A stretch of 64,000 nucleotides of DNA from an uncultured Aquimarina sp. GTDB lineage: Bacteria > Bacteroidota > Bacteroidia > Flavobacteriales > Flavobacteriaceae. Position 1 is the stretch's first letter. Each line of letters begins with the position of its first letter. The notes below the pieces were generated by a model. The model did not search any database, had not been told where the DNA came from, and saw only the letters and a program-made list of their open reading frames with translations. Made by a program: the position numbers and the translations under genes. Positions 1-10,700 of this stretch are shown piece after piece. The DNA lies in the NCBI GenBank assembly GCA_947496355.1, contig CANMCO010000006.1:62001-126000 (forward strand). Direction: 5' to 3'.

Positions 1-594
1 GTGATAAAGATTTCCATCAACAAACCATTTTATTGCTGAAGCATCCCACTCGATAGTATATACATGATAATTAGTAACTGAGCTAACAGGTGTTGATTCA
101 CTATAATTTGCATAATTATTAGTATGATCCTGCCAGTGAATGGTTCCATGCGTTTGAGCTTCAATATTTACGTGCTCCATAATATCAATTTCCCCACAGG
201 AAGGCCATCCAACCGATGATATATTATCCCCCAACATCCAAAATGCGGGCCACGACCCCATGAAAGAAGGCATTGCAATTCGTGCTTCAATTTTACCATA
301 TTTCCAGGATTTCCTTCCTTGCGTTTTCATCCTTGTAGAGGTATAATTAAATCCACCTACGCTTTCACGTTTTGCTGTAATAACAAGATTTCCATTTTCT
401 ACAGTAGCATTCTCACGCTTGTAATATTGTAATTCATTATTACCCCATCCAGAATTTCCGTTACCAATTTCGAAAACCCAATCTGCACTAATACCATTAG
501 TAAATTCATCTTGCCAAACCAAATTCCAGTTTTGTGAAAATGAAAATTGACATAAGGATAAGGCTATAAAAGATAAAATAATATGTTGTTTCAT
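1..594 (-). CDS. GH16 endo-beta-1,3-glucanase (laminarinase-like), C-terminus beyond the window
   Basis: The 198 residues visible begin MKQHIILSFIALSLCQFSFS, a clear signal peptide ending before QNW, so the enzyme is exported. The GH16 active-site signature GEIDIMEH lies at residues 134-141; E135 (nucleophile), D137 and E140 (acid/base) are all present, and the extra residue in EIDIME is typical of laminarinase-type GH16. WPAFWMLG at residues 115-122 is another family motif. The family cuts beta-1,3- or mixed beta-1,3/1,4-glucans. The frame is open to base 1, so any binding or sorting domain is unseen. It lies 99 bases downstream of a chitinase gene on the same strand, which suggests joint use on material containing both chitin and beta-glucan. 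Exact substrate is inference. Confidence 0.9.
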   Translation of the reverse strand, partial: MKQHIILSFIALSLCQFSFSQNWNLVWQDEFTNGISADWVFEIGNGNSGWGNNELQYYKRENATVENGNLVITAKRESVGGFNYTSTRMKTQGRKSWKYGKIEARIAMPSFMGSWPAFWMLGDNISSVGWPSCGEIDIMEHVNIEAQTHGTIHWQDHTNNYANYSESTPVSSVTNYHVYTIEWDASAIKWFVDGNLYH

Positions 595-693
595 TGTAAA
601 TACCAAAGTTCGTACTGGTATTGCCAACTGCATAATTTGATTTCTAAACATAATAATTAGGATTGATTTAGTCTATATATCTAGGTTACAGCA

Positions 694-3105
694 TTATTTT
701 TTTATTACTCTACCAGAATAGGTTTGATCTTTGACTTTAAGTGTATAAAAATATATTCCAGATTCTAGACCATCTACATTCACCGTTTCGGTTGTCTTTT
801 CACTATTTTGTTCTTTTTTATGAACGAATACCTTTATTCCTAAATGATCATAAAATTCAAGAACATAAGAAGCAGTTATATCAAGTTGAATATTTAATTG
901 TTCTTTCATAGGATTAGGATATAGTAGTACTTCTGGATTTTTTATAAGAGCAGTACTTATGTTATTACTTCTTAATGTTAGTCCATCCAAATAAGCTCTA
1001 ACGGCATTAGAAAAAGAGAGGTTTTCAAATTTATCCCAGTTAATAGACCAGCTCATTATTCCTCTAAGATTGGGATACGTTTGTGAAAGCCGATATTGTC
1101 CTCCAAAAGAGTTATTATTTATCAAATAATCCAATGCCTTAATTACTCCTTGCGATCCTGTATGCCCATTTCCAGCATTAACTGTAGCTGGAACTCCAAT
1201 AAGCACTTGATCAGGACGTAAAGCAGGAAAGAACTTATTTGGATCTTTTGTTATAGGAAAACCCTTTAGTAACATATCGACTAAGGATACATAAAAATCA
1301 GAATTCCCCATATTATAATATTGATCATCTAACGCTGTTATTGGGCCGGAATTATAATATTGTACTTGCAAGAAAGTAAGTTTATCTCGTAATGCATGAA
1401 TAAGTGGTAAGTAAGCTCCTGCTCTCCTGTCTGCACCTACAGAAATGCCCCCATAGAATTGATATCCAAGCTGCACAAAAAATGTTTCTGGTGCCATAGT
1501 TAAAAGAAAATCATTTCCAAAATGATCACAAACACTTTGTACAGCTTCAATAGTATTTACAATTACCGGAGTTGTAGGATTTGCAAAATCTGTATCACCT
1601 AATTCGAATGAAAGTGAATTTCCTTCAAAGTCAATATCCATTCCATCAAATCCATATTCTTCTATAATAGATATCATAGAATTGATAAATTTATCTCGTG
1701 CAGTAGTTGTATTTAATCTCACCTGACCTTCTGCTCCACCTATAGAAATGATTACTTTTTTGCCTTGACTTTGCAAAAACTGAACATCTGATTTAAATTC
1801 TGAATCAACATATCCAATAGCATCAAAATCTGAAGAAAGTTCAAATTCTATCTCACCGTCTGTTGGTGAAATCTTTGCCACTGCAAAAGATACATTAACC
1901 ACATCCCAAGCTGAAGAAACATCTTTCAATTTTATTAATGTGGACCCATTATTAAAATTATGCCAATAACCGTTTAATATTCTCGCCGGTAATCCTGTAG
2001 TAGGTGGATTTACAGACCCCACAGATATAGAAATAGGAAGCGAATCACCTATCGCTCCTTTATCATCTGTTGCTTTTGCCACAATAGTATGATTACCTTG
2101 TATGGCCGTCCAATTTGAAGTATAGGGAGCTGTAATATCTTCGCTTATTTTGTTTCCGTCAATAAAAAATTCCACTTTTACAACTGATCCATCTGCGTCT
2201 GAAGCTATGGCTATAATATTTACCGTTTGACCAACTTCAAAATTAGAGTTATTAAAGGGTTCTGTGACTGAAACTGTAGGATTTTGATTATTTGGTGGAT
2301 TGGTTCCGCCACATTCTCGTAATTCTTTCCATGCGTTAGGCCACGCCCAACCATTGGGGTCACCGGGTGCATAAGGCCCACCTACTGAGCACCAACCACC
2401 TACAATACATTCGTACTCTTTACCTAAGTTTTGGACTTTATCTCCAGTGCTATACGAAGAACCATCTACGTATTGGGCTGCATCACAATTACTATCACCT
2501 CCGCCACCAGAGTCATTTACTATTATATTTACAGCAGCAGAAAGGGTTGCTGCATTTTTGTCATCATATGCCTTAACAGTTAAGGTATAGTTTCCAACCA
2601 AAATATTATCAAGAGTGAAACTATATGGAAAAGTAGCATCGGTATCAATAAGGACATTATTTCTAAAAAACTCTACTTTGACTATAGATCCGTCAATGTC
2701 TGAAGCATTAGCATTAATGGTTACATTGTCACCTTGTGTAAAGGTACTTCCGTTAGATGGAGAAATAATAGTTGCTACAGGAGCTTCATTGGGGTTGCCA
2801 CCAACCCCGTCACAAGGTCCAAGGTTCCTCCATTCATCGTCTCTACCAGAATTGTTCTCAGGATTTTGATTTTGATTCCACCACTTGGCTTCATATAAAA
2901 CTTCATTATATTTTACTCGATTACCTCCTACATAGATTTCATTTGAACTCCAAACCGGTATATTATCACAAGAAGCTATGAGTTCATAATCATGGTGTGT
3001 GTTATCATTTGCTATTACTGCTGGAATCAATGTCAAGTACAATATTAATGTGATAAGACAATTTATATGCTTAGATATTGATTTTTGATTACATATTATT
3101 TTCAT
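694..3105 (-). CDS. Secreted GH18 chitinase with two chitin-binding modules and a T9SS sorting domain
   Basis: This 803-residue protein starts at the ATG ending at 3105; an in-frame ATG at 3150 would put 15 polar residues ahead of the signal peptide and is less likely. Order: signal peptide; CBM5/12-like module (about 40-95, YEAKWW motif); Big_7-type Ig-like domain (100-190); second CBM of the GGWCS..GWAW type (205-260); second Ig-like domain (270-365); GH18 barrel (375-705); T9SS C-terminal domain (715-803, with LLYPNP and a final GRVIKK). The catalytic DGMDIDFE motif is at 487-494, with acid E494. Family role is endo- or processive cleavage of chitin outside the cell. Its GH18 domain closely resembles the third GH18 of the triple enzyme at 7707-13523, so a module duplication is likely. 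Confidence 0.93.
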   Translation of the reverse strand: MKIICNQKSISKHINCLITLILYLTLIPAVIANDNTHHDYELIASCDNIPVWSSNEIYVGGNRVKYNEVLYEAKWWNQNQNPENNSGRDDEWRNLGPCDGVGGNPNEAPVATIISPSNGSTFTQGDNVTINANASDIDGSIVKVEFFRNNVLIDTDATFPYSFTLDNILVGNYTLTVKAYDDKNAATLSAAVNIIVNDSGGGGDSNCDAAQYVDGSSYSTGDKVQNLGKEYECIVGGWCSVGGPYAPGDPNGWAWPNAWKELRECGGTNPPNNQNPTVSVTEPFNNSNFEVGQTVNIIAIASDADGSVVKVEFFIDGNKISEDITAPYTSNWTAIQGNHTIVAKATDDKGAIGDSLPISISVGSVNPPTTGLPARILNGYWHNFNNGSTLIKLKDVSSAWDVVNVSFAVAKISPTDGEIEFELSSDFDAIGYVDSEFKSDVQFLQSQGKKVIISIGGAEGQVRLNTTTARDKFINSMISIIEEYGFDGMDIDFEGNSLSFELGDTDFANPTTPVIVNTIEAVQSVCDHFGNDFLLTMAPETFFVQLGYQFYGGISVGADRRAGAYLPLIHALRDKLTFLQVQYYNSGPITALDDQYYNMGNSDFYVSLVDMLLKGFPITKDPNKFFPALRPDQVLIGVPATVNAGNGHTGSQGVIKALDYLINNNSFGGQYRLSQTYPNLRGIMSWSINWDKFENLSFSNAVRAYLDGLTLRSNNISTALIKNPEVLLYPNPMKEQLNIQLDITASYVLEFYDHLGIKVFVHKKEQNSEKTTETVNVDGLESGIYFYTLKVKDQTYSGRVIKK

Positions 3106-3179
3106 GATAAAATTTATTTTATAAGATTTCGCAGAGATATACCAGATCAAGTTTGATACAAACCTATGAGATTCACTAT

Positions 3180-6100
3180 TTATTGTTTCACTATTTTAAA
3201 CGTCTTTACTTCGTTACCAATTCTCATTTTGAGGAAATACATTCCAGAAGGTAAGCCTGAAACATCTTTCATAATTTCTAGTTTTCCTTTTTTAAGAGTA
3301 TGCACAGAAGAGTTAATAACATCTTGCCCTGTAAAATCTATAATTCTTATTAAAGCTTTAGTTTCTAGGTCAGTACCAAAATTAATGTACAATTGATTCT
3401 TGAAAGGATTAGGAGACAATTCAATCTGTAAAGAAGACAAAGCATTGTTCATTATGGTATGTAGTTCGATGTCTTCTGGTTCTATTCCTGAGAAAGGTTC
3501 CATTATTGCACAACCACATTCTGAGCAATCATCATTATCTAAATCTGTAGATACATTAAATATCCCTGTAAATTTTTTATAATGTCCAATACGGTGTGTC
3601 GGTTTCAGTTCCTCATAACCTTCACCACATTCTACGCCTCCGTTAATAATATTTATGGTCATTCCTAATCCAGGTTTTCTATTACGTTCGAGATCATAAG
3701 AAGACGGTGTCCAATTACCTACCATAACATCATGAGCAGACGGTTTTGGATATTGCGGTGTCATCCAGAACCAAATTGCAGCTTGAAAAGCTAATGCACC
3801 ATCTTGTGTTAACATTTCAGGATTGTTTAGCAATACATTTTTATCTCCGAAGATAAACTCACTTAGTTGACCATAATTGTAATTATAGCTAATCTGCATT
3901 GGACCCCGACCATGATATGATTTTCCTTGAACAGCGGGGTATAAAGAACTACCAACTACATAAGGGCTAGCAGGATTAACTTCTTCTCTGAAATGTAACC
4001 CCCAGGCATATCTACCGCCTGGAGCAGTATCCCACCCACCAGTAGTTTCTTGCGCAATGTTGGCAAAAAATGCTGCTAGTTCTCGTTTACGTATAATTTC
4101 ACTACCTTGATTAGAAAACATTCCGTAATCCACAACTTGTATTATGATAGGTTTTGATTGATTCCAATCTGCATCAAAATCTGGATCTGTTCTGATCACT
4201 TTAGATTGATTGGTTTGTTTATCTTTTCTCGTTAAACGATACAAATTAGTTCCTTTTCGTCTTTCGAATGTCACTTCGATATTCTTCATTCGTTCTATAG
4301 ACTCTACAAAGGCTTCATAGGTAAAGAAATCTTTAGCAGGATCTATCTCGTAGGTAGTAAGATCAACACCATATCGATATGGAAACAGATCATTGTATTC
4401 TTGTTTAGAAATCAAAAAATCTCCTCCCTGTACTCTTTCTTTTATAGTAATTTCGAATGAAAACTGGTTCACTTTATCTTTTTTATCAATTGCCATTCCG
4501 GTATACGAATAGGTTTTATATTCTGAAAAAGACCAGTCAGCTTCATATACGTCGTCACCTTGCGGTAGTAAAGGCAATGCTCCTCCAGGGACATTTACAT
4601 AAACAGGTAATTGTATGCCATCAGGATCAGTTACACGCACTTTAAAGGGAACGGTTACTGGTAATGCATCTGCATATACAATTGTTGGTATGAGAATAGT
4701 TACATCTGGCGGTGTATTTCCGCCACTACAAGGACCTAATTCTTCCCAAGCCAGTGGCCATGCCCAATCATCTGGTCCACCGGGAGTATAAGCGCCTCCA
4801 GCAGAACACCATCCTCCTACTTTGCAACGATATTTTTTTCCAAGGTTCTGAACCTCATCACCTGTATGATATGTATTTCCATTCACATATACTACTGTAG
4901 TACAACCTTCATCTCCAGTTTCTCCTTCTATTGAAATATCTATTGTTCTTGATCTAGTAGTTCCTCCTTGATTATCGGTCGCAACAACTACCAAAGTATG
5001 ATCGCCATCTACAGGAGAAAATTCGAGTTCGAACGGTTGATCAGTATCTATTCCTATTTCAACTTCATCCATCAAAAAAGTTACACTAGTTATGGTGCCA
5101 TCTATATCTGTTGCATTGGCTTCAATTTTTATTATATCTCCCGATAGAAATTGTTCTCCATCAGATGGTGAAGTAATATTTACCATAGGCAATTCATTAA
5201 CGCCGTCACCGTCACATATCCCTAGATCTTCCCAAGCACTTGGCCATGCCCAATCATCTGGTCCGCCTGGAGAATAAACCCCTCCGAGGCTACACCATCC
5301 TCCTACTAAACACTTATACTTTTTGCCAAGATTGTGAACTTCCTCACCTGTTTGATATGTATTTCCGTTTACGTATTGCGCTGCTCCGCAAGGAGCTGAC
5401 AATGATTCCATTTTGTCCTCAGATAAGGCAAATGTAGTTACACAACTACCTATTTCTCTCCAAGCATTCGGCCATGCCCAACCATTAGGATCACCAGGTG
5501 CATAAGGACCGCCTATACTACACCATCCACCAACCAAACATTCATATTTTTTGCCTAGATTTTGTACCTCATCTCCCGTTTTGTATGCTGATCCGTCTAT
5601 ATATTGTGCCACATTACAAATACCGCCTCCTGTATCAGTATTTACTATTACACTGCTGGTAGAAGAGCTTGTTTTTGCATTATCATTATCAATTGCTATG
5701 GCACTTATGGTATAATTTCCTTGCACAGCGGACCAATTGATTGAATAAGGTGAAGAATCATCAGTGGCTACTAAATTCCCATCAAGTAAAAATTCTACTT
5801 GCTTGATAGTGCCATCTATATCACTAGCGTTAGCATTAATATTAACTGTTTGCCCAACAGTATATTCACTTCCGGATATAGGAGAAGTAAGACTCACTGT
5901 TGGTGGTTGATTTGGTGTAGTAGTATTTCTAAATATTAAATGATCTAAATTAAAATCATTACTATCCATTACTATTCTCATTACTTTCTCTCCTTCACTT
6001 AAGAAAATACTAGTAGTCACTGTTTCCCAGTTTTGCCAGCCACCTGTATTAGGAATATTGATTTGACCGCTTACATTTTGACCATCTAATTCGATGTGAA

Positions 6101-7613
6101 AGCTTTTTCCAATATTGGTTGCTGCTACTCTGGATTCTACAGTATAGGTATTTGACACGATTACATTCACTGTATATTCTAGCCATTCACCTGATTTGAT
6201 CCAGCCTACGTTATATCCGCCCTCTGAACTGGTTTCAATATCAACGTTATCATTTCTATACGCTCCTCCCTGATTAGTATTGGTAATATCTTTAAAAGCT
6301 ATATTCTGACCTCCAATATCATAATTTTCAGCTTCGATCTTACCAGGAATGCCCCAAGGTATTCCTGCATAAGGTGATTGTTGTTGAGATGGTGGAGTAA
6401 CATCTCCTGGTTCGGGTATCCACCAGTTTCCTGAGATCACCAGCATGCTCAATAGATTGATACTGGTACCATAATAATCTGTTTGTTTATTTTTAATGTA
6501 ATTCCAACCAGCATTTAAAAAACTTTGATTTGAATTATTTGTAATAGCTGCAGTTACCAACGGAGCTACAAAAGCTGAGGGGCCATAACGACTACCTACT
6601 ACTTGTCCGTTTACGGCATATCCTGATGCAAAGTTTTCAAAATTAGTTCCTATATCAGTTTTTGCCCAGTTTACAAATCTATTAGATTGTGTTCTTGCAG
6701 CTTGTGTTCCATAATGAGCAAAATCAGTAGCAATTCTTAAAGGGGTACGACAAGCATTCCAATAATAATCTTGAGAGTTAGGCTCTCCTGTAGCATTGTT
6801 AGCATCTGGTCTAGCAGGGATACCATCAACAAAATCTGGTAAAATCCCTAAATTATTGGTATTAAGTTGATCCACCATCTGGTACACCATATTTGCTACA
6901 TTATTCCAGGAATTATCTCCAGTAGCCTTTTGATATGCCCTAAAATGTGCGGTCATCCAATCTGATGATCGGGTTTCTAAAGCATTATTATCCCAATCTC
7001 CCATCATCACACGAAGAGAAGATGGATGTATTAAGGAAGCTTTGACTCCAGTGGTAATCATATCTTTCGCCTCTTGCAGATAATTAATCGATCCACTCGA
7101 TCCCCATTGATAATGAGCCAGTAATAAAGCATACGCAATATCCATATCACCATCTGCTGCAGAACTGAAAGCATTGGTTCGCTCATCAACCGCTACATTC
7201 CACCCCATTAGTTCTGAATTTATGGTACTACGATGTGTGTCAAAAAATTTATATAATCCATCAAAATAGGCTTTAGCCTGAGCATCATAACCACCCATTA
7301 ATGCAGTGATAATCATTCCGTACCCATGACCTTCAGAAGTTCCTTTACTTGGCACACTACACCCTGTACATCCCCCTTTTATATAATACCCTCCTGAGAG
7401 ATTGGTGGGTTTGAGGAAATTAGATTTCCAGTAATTGTACATATTCTGTACAGAAGTATTCATTTGTTGTTGAGAGACATTGCTTGGTTTAATACATCCA
7501 TTCCAATCTTTTTGCTGAGGAAAGGGTTTATTTTGGGCAGTAGATTTAAAAAAAGAGCCAACAATGAAAAAATAGCAACATAATACTTTTAGTATCGTAA
7601 GTTTTGTTTTCAT
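3180..7613 (-). CDS. Bifunctional GH8 (chitosanase-like) and GH19 chitinase with CBM6, three chitin-binding modules and T9SS domain
   Basis: The 1,477-residue protein carries two unrelated catalytic domains. After a signal peptide (1-27), GH8 covers about 28-400: SEGHGYGM puts the proton-donor glutamate at E94, and the family signature ADGDMDIAYALLLAHYQW is at 153-170. CBM6 follows (421-566), then an Ig-like domain, two GGWCS-type chitin-binding modules, an Ig-like domain, a third chitin-binding module, a variable linker, and GH19 (about 1150-1370). GH19 acid E1189 is in QETTGGW, second carboxylate E1210 is in HFREE, and YHGRGPMQIS is a further family motif. A T9SS domain ends the protein. 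GH8 includes chitosanases, endoglucanases and lichenases; chitosanase is inferred from the company it keeps. Only a hairpin and 35 bases separate its start from the upstream gene's end. Confidence 0.92.
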   Translation of the reverse strand: MKTKLTILKVLCCYFFIVGSFFKSTAQNKPFPQQKDWNGCIKPSNVSQQQMNTSVQNMYNYWKSNFLKPTNLSGGYYIKGGCTGCSVPSKGTSEGHGYGMIITALMGGYDAQAKAYFDGLYKFFDTHRSTINSELMGWNVAVDERTNAFSSAADGDMDIAYALLLAHYQWGSSGSINYLQEAKDMITTGVKASLIHPSSLRVMMGDWDNNALETRSSDWMTAHFRAYQKATGDNSWNNVANMVYQMVDQLNTNNLGILPDFVDGIPARPDANNATGEPNSQDYYWNACRTPLRIATDFAHYGTQAARTQSNRFVNWAKTDIGTNFENFASGYAVNGQVVGSRYGPSAFVAPLVTAAITNNSNQSFLNAGWNYIKNKQTDYYGTSINLLSMLVISGNWWIPEPGDVTPPSQQQSPYAGIPWGIPGKIEAENYDIGGQNIAFKDITNTNQGGAYRNDNVDIETSSEGGYNVGWIKSGEWLEYTVNVIVSNTYTVESRVAATNIGKSFHIELDGQNVSGQINIPNTGGWQNWETVTTSIFLSEGEKVMRIVMDSNDFNLDHLIFRNTTTPNQPPTVSLTSPISGSEYTVGQTVNINANASDIDGTIKQVEFLLDGNLVATDDSSPYSINWSAVQGNYTISAIAIDNDNAKTSSSTSSVIVNTDTGGGICNVAQYIDGSAYKTGDEVQNLGKKYECLVGGWCSIGGPYAPGDPNGWAWPNAWREIGSCVTTFALSEDKMESLSAPCGAAQYVNGNTYQTGEEVHNLGKKYKCLVGGWCSLGGVYSPGGPDDWAWPSAWEDLGICDGDGVNELPMVNITSPSDGEQFLSGDIIKIEANATDIDGTITSVTFLMDEVEIGIDTDQPFELEFSPVDGDHTLVVVATDNQGGTTRSRTIDISIEGETGDEGCTTVVYVNGNTYHTGDEVQNLGKKYRCKVGGWCSAGGAYTPGGPDDWAWPLAWEELGPCSGGNTPPDVTILIPTIVYADALPVTVPFKVRVTDPDGIQLPVYVNVPGGALPLLPQGDDVYEADWSFSEYKTYSYTGMAIDKKDKVNQFSFEITIKERVQGGDFLISKQEYNDLFPYRYGVDLTTYEIDPAKDFFTYEAFVESIERMKNIEVTFERRKGTNLYRLTRKDKQTNQSKVIRTDPDFDADWNQSKPIIIQVVDYGMFSNQGSEIIRKRELAAFFANIAQETTGGWDTAPGGRYAWGLHFREEVNPASPYVVGSSLYPAVQGKSYHGRGPMQISYNYNYGQLSEFIFGDKNVLLNNPEMLTQDGALAFQAAIWFWMTPQYPKPSAHDVMVGNWTPSSYDLERNRKPGLGMTINIINGGVECGEGYEELKPTHRIGHYKKFTGIFNVSTDLDNDDCSECGCAIMEPFSGIEPEDIELHTIMNNALSSLQIELSPNPFKNQLYINFGTDLETKALIRIIDFTGQDVINSSVHTLKKGKLEIMKDVSGLPSGMYFLKMRIGNEVKTFKIVKQ
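4729..5620 (-). repeat. Three coding repeats of a GGWCS..GWAW chitin-binding module
   Basis: Three copies of one module of about 58 residues occur at roughly 4729-4905, 5214-5394 and 5441-5620 inside the GH8-GH19 gene. All have a cysteine near each end, the phrase QNLGKKY or HNLGKKY, GGWCS, and a WAWP or similar tryptophan pair. Single further copies lie at about 2310-2490 and 9319-9492 in the neighbouring chitinase genes. The tryptophans suit binding to a sugar face. The pattern indicates module duplication and exchange among the three genes, and offers substrate for homologous recombination. Confidence 0.85.
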
Positions 7614-7648
7614 AGCCTAGGTTTAAGAGGAAGTGATAAAGAAAGGAT

Positions 7649-7692
7649 AAAAAAAACCATCCGATGATGTGGTTGAAATGATCACCGGATGG
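7649..7692 (-). terminator. Terminator-like hairpin after the triple GH18 gene
   Basis: Read on the minus strand, CCATCCG (7692-7686) pairs with CGGATGG (7663-7657), and the stem extends inward through GTGAT/ATCAT to about 12 pairs with one wobble. Eight T residues follow at once (7656-7649). This is a textbook intrinsic terminator placed just after the stop of the 7707-13523 gene. It is only 35 bases from the ATG of the next gene on the same strand, which leaves almost no room for a separate promoter. Confidence 0.8.
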
Positions 7693-7706
7693 CTAAAAAA
7701 TTGGGA

Positions 7707-10700
7707 CTAACGCTTTATAAGCTTACCTGTAGTTTGTCCTCTGGATGTTGAAATTGTATAGAAATACAATCCTTCTTCTAATTTACTTACATCAAAAGTT
7801 CTAAGGTTATTCCCTTTCTGAATCTTACTATTTTGATATTGTAGTACCTGGATACCCGCGGCATTAAATATCTGAAGGCTAAATACAGAATTTGGTAGTT
7901 CACTTTTTATACTTAAGTTGATTACGTCACCTCCTACCGGATTTGGAGAAAGTGAAATTTCATTTGCATCTTGCTTTTGAACTATAGCTGTTCTACCATC
8001 TAATCCATCTAAGTACGCTCTATGTGGATTAGAAAATCCAAAACCACTTACGATATCCCAATTGATGGACCAAGTCATTAATCCTCTAAAATTAGCATAT
8101 CCTGATGAATTTCTTAATGTATATCGACCTCCAAAAGACTGACCTTTGATTAAATAATCTAAAGCTTTATGTACTTCTGCGGCCGGAGTAAATCCTCCGT
8201 TAGGAGCTGCAGGAACATTCGCTGGTAATCCAATAAGTACTTGATCTGGTCGTAATGCCGGGAAGTCTCCTCCGCCTCCACGAACTGGGAAACCATTTAA
8301 TAACATTTCTGCCATCGCTACCTGAAAATCTGCAGTACCTTGAGTATAATTTTGACCATCAAGTGCAGTCATACTCCCTGTATTATAATGTTGCACGTGG
8401 ATATAATCCATCTCGTTACGCAATGCATAGATTATTGGTAAGTACGCACCAGCTGCTCCTCCATAGCCACTTATTCCACCTTGTACAAATAAGGTTTCCG
8501 GAGCCATTGACAATACGAAATCAGATCCAAACTGCGATAAGATCGATCTAAATGCGCTAATCAAATTAACTACTTTTGGTCCTACAGGATTTCTAAAATC
8601 AGTATCACCAGCTAAGCTAACAGAACTTCCTTCAAAGTCGATATCCATACCACTGAACCCATATTCTCTTATAATATTGGTCATAGAGTTACTAAACTCT
8701 TGCGCATCAGAAGGGCTGCTTACATCAACTGCTCCTGTGGCTCCTCCCATAGAGATCAATACTTTTTTACCTCTACTTTTTAATAGTGCTACATCGTTTT
8801 TAAATTCTTGTACACTCGAATAAATAGCAGGATCTGGTGTAAATGTCATATTAGATCCACCAAGAACCGTTGGTATCGCAAAAGATACATTGATCACGTC
8901 CCATTTATCAGAAACATCTCTAAGCTTAACAATAGTAGAGCTATTGTCAAAATTATGCCAGTATCCAACCAATAATCTCTTAGGAAGATCTCCTCCCGGA
9001 TTTGGTGGGTTTGTTGATCCTACAGAAATAGATACAGCGGGTGAATCTCCTGTTGCATTATCATTATCAGTAGCTTTTGCAGTCAATGTATAATTTCCGT
9101 TTGAAGCATTGTTCCATGTATAACTATAAGGACTTGTTGTATCTTCTCCTAGTTTTGATCCATTACTAAAGAATTCTACTTTAGAAACAGTTCCATCAAC
9201 ATCAGATGCTGAAGCGCTTATGTTTATCGTACTTCCTGCGGTAAAAGATTGTCCATTACCTGGTGAAGTGATTGAAACTGTTGGAGCTTGATTTCCTCCA
9301 GGAGGGTTTCCTCCTCCACAGTCTCCCAATTCTTTCCAAGCATTATCCCATGCCCATCCTTCACCTGGAGCGTAAGGTCCACCTACTGTGCACCATCCAC
9401 CGACTAAACACTCATACTTTTTACCAAGATTCTGTACCGTATCTCCTGTATTATAGGCTGATCCATCAACATATTGTGCTTCATCACAACCGCCGCCGGT
9501 ATCTGTTTGTACTGTAATGTTAATAGCTATTGAGGTACTGCTATCATTATCATCATCTGTTGCCATAGCCGTTAAAGTATGATTACCTATAGTTGCCGTC
9601 CAGTTTGCAGTATATGGTGATGAAGTATCTTCACTAATCATATTTCCATCTACATAGAAAACAACTTTAGTAACGTTTCCATCGGTATCATTTGCATTTG
9701 CACTAATGCCTACACTATTCCCTACAGTAAATGTTGCATTATCACCCGGTTCCGTTATAGAAACTGTTGGGGGTTGATTATTTGTTCCTCCAGTTACTGA
9801 AATCGAAACCGCAGATGAGATAGTTACTGCTCCATCATTATCTATTGCTCTAGCTGTTATATTGTGATTTCCTGAAGTAGCAGTCCAATTTGCTGTATAT
9901 GGAGATGAAGTATCTTCACTTATCATATTTTCATCCACATAGAATACTACTTTAGTAACGTTTCCATCAGTATCACTTGCATTTGCATTTATGACAACAT
10001 TGTTTCCAACTGTATATGAAGCTCCGTTTTGTGGTGAGGTAACCGCAACTTGTGGGGCTACATTATCCGGACCACAAGGATCACCGGCTACTTGATTGAT
10101 CGCAGTTAGCAGAGAAGTTGATTGATCACTGGTATCGTGCGATAATTCCCATATCATAATACCACCTGCTCGCTGTTGTGCTAATTCGGTTTTTGCTTTG
10201 ATTGTTGGGATTCCGTTATAATTTCTTCCTTGAAAAGAATCACTATTCGGACTTGCTCCCATTGCTAATAAATTTGCATAACTTTCTGGTTGTGGTCTAC
10301 AATAGAATGGTACTCCCAGAACTGCTTTGGATTTTGGTAATCCTCTTCCTAACCAATAGTCTAATCCTCCTGTAGCCTGTGACATAGATCCATGATTATT
10401 ACCATCATAGGCCATTATATTTAAGAAATCTACATCATCAAACACCCCACTTAATACACCATCTGCATTCCATCCTGAAACTACTACTGCCGCAGTAAGT
10501 AATTTACCTCTACTATGCATCGCTTGGCCTAACTCCTGCATTAATAATTCAAAATGCTGTGGCTCACTACCCTCGCGAGGATATTCCCAATCCATATCTA
10601 CCCCATCAAGATCATACTGATTAACAAAATTCACAAGATTATTTACAAATGCAGTTCTTGTTGAAGGATTAGCAGCTAACTGTGAGAATCGTCTGTCAAC

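Noticed and set aside
599..622. Inverted repeat AATACCA/TGGTATT before the GH16 gene
   Set aside because: Seven pairs with no U-run; too weak to call a terminator, though a leader stem is possible.
2810..2970. Open frames on the plus strand across the chitinase genes
   Set aside because: Antisense to long, well-supported genes with catalytic motifs; no family motif in the shadow frames.
4729..5620. Evenly spaced repeats that might suggest an array
   Set aside because: They are 175-180 base coding repeats of a protein module, not short direct repeats with unique spacers. No CRISPR array was seen.
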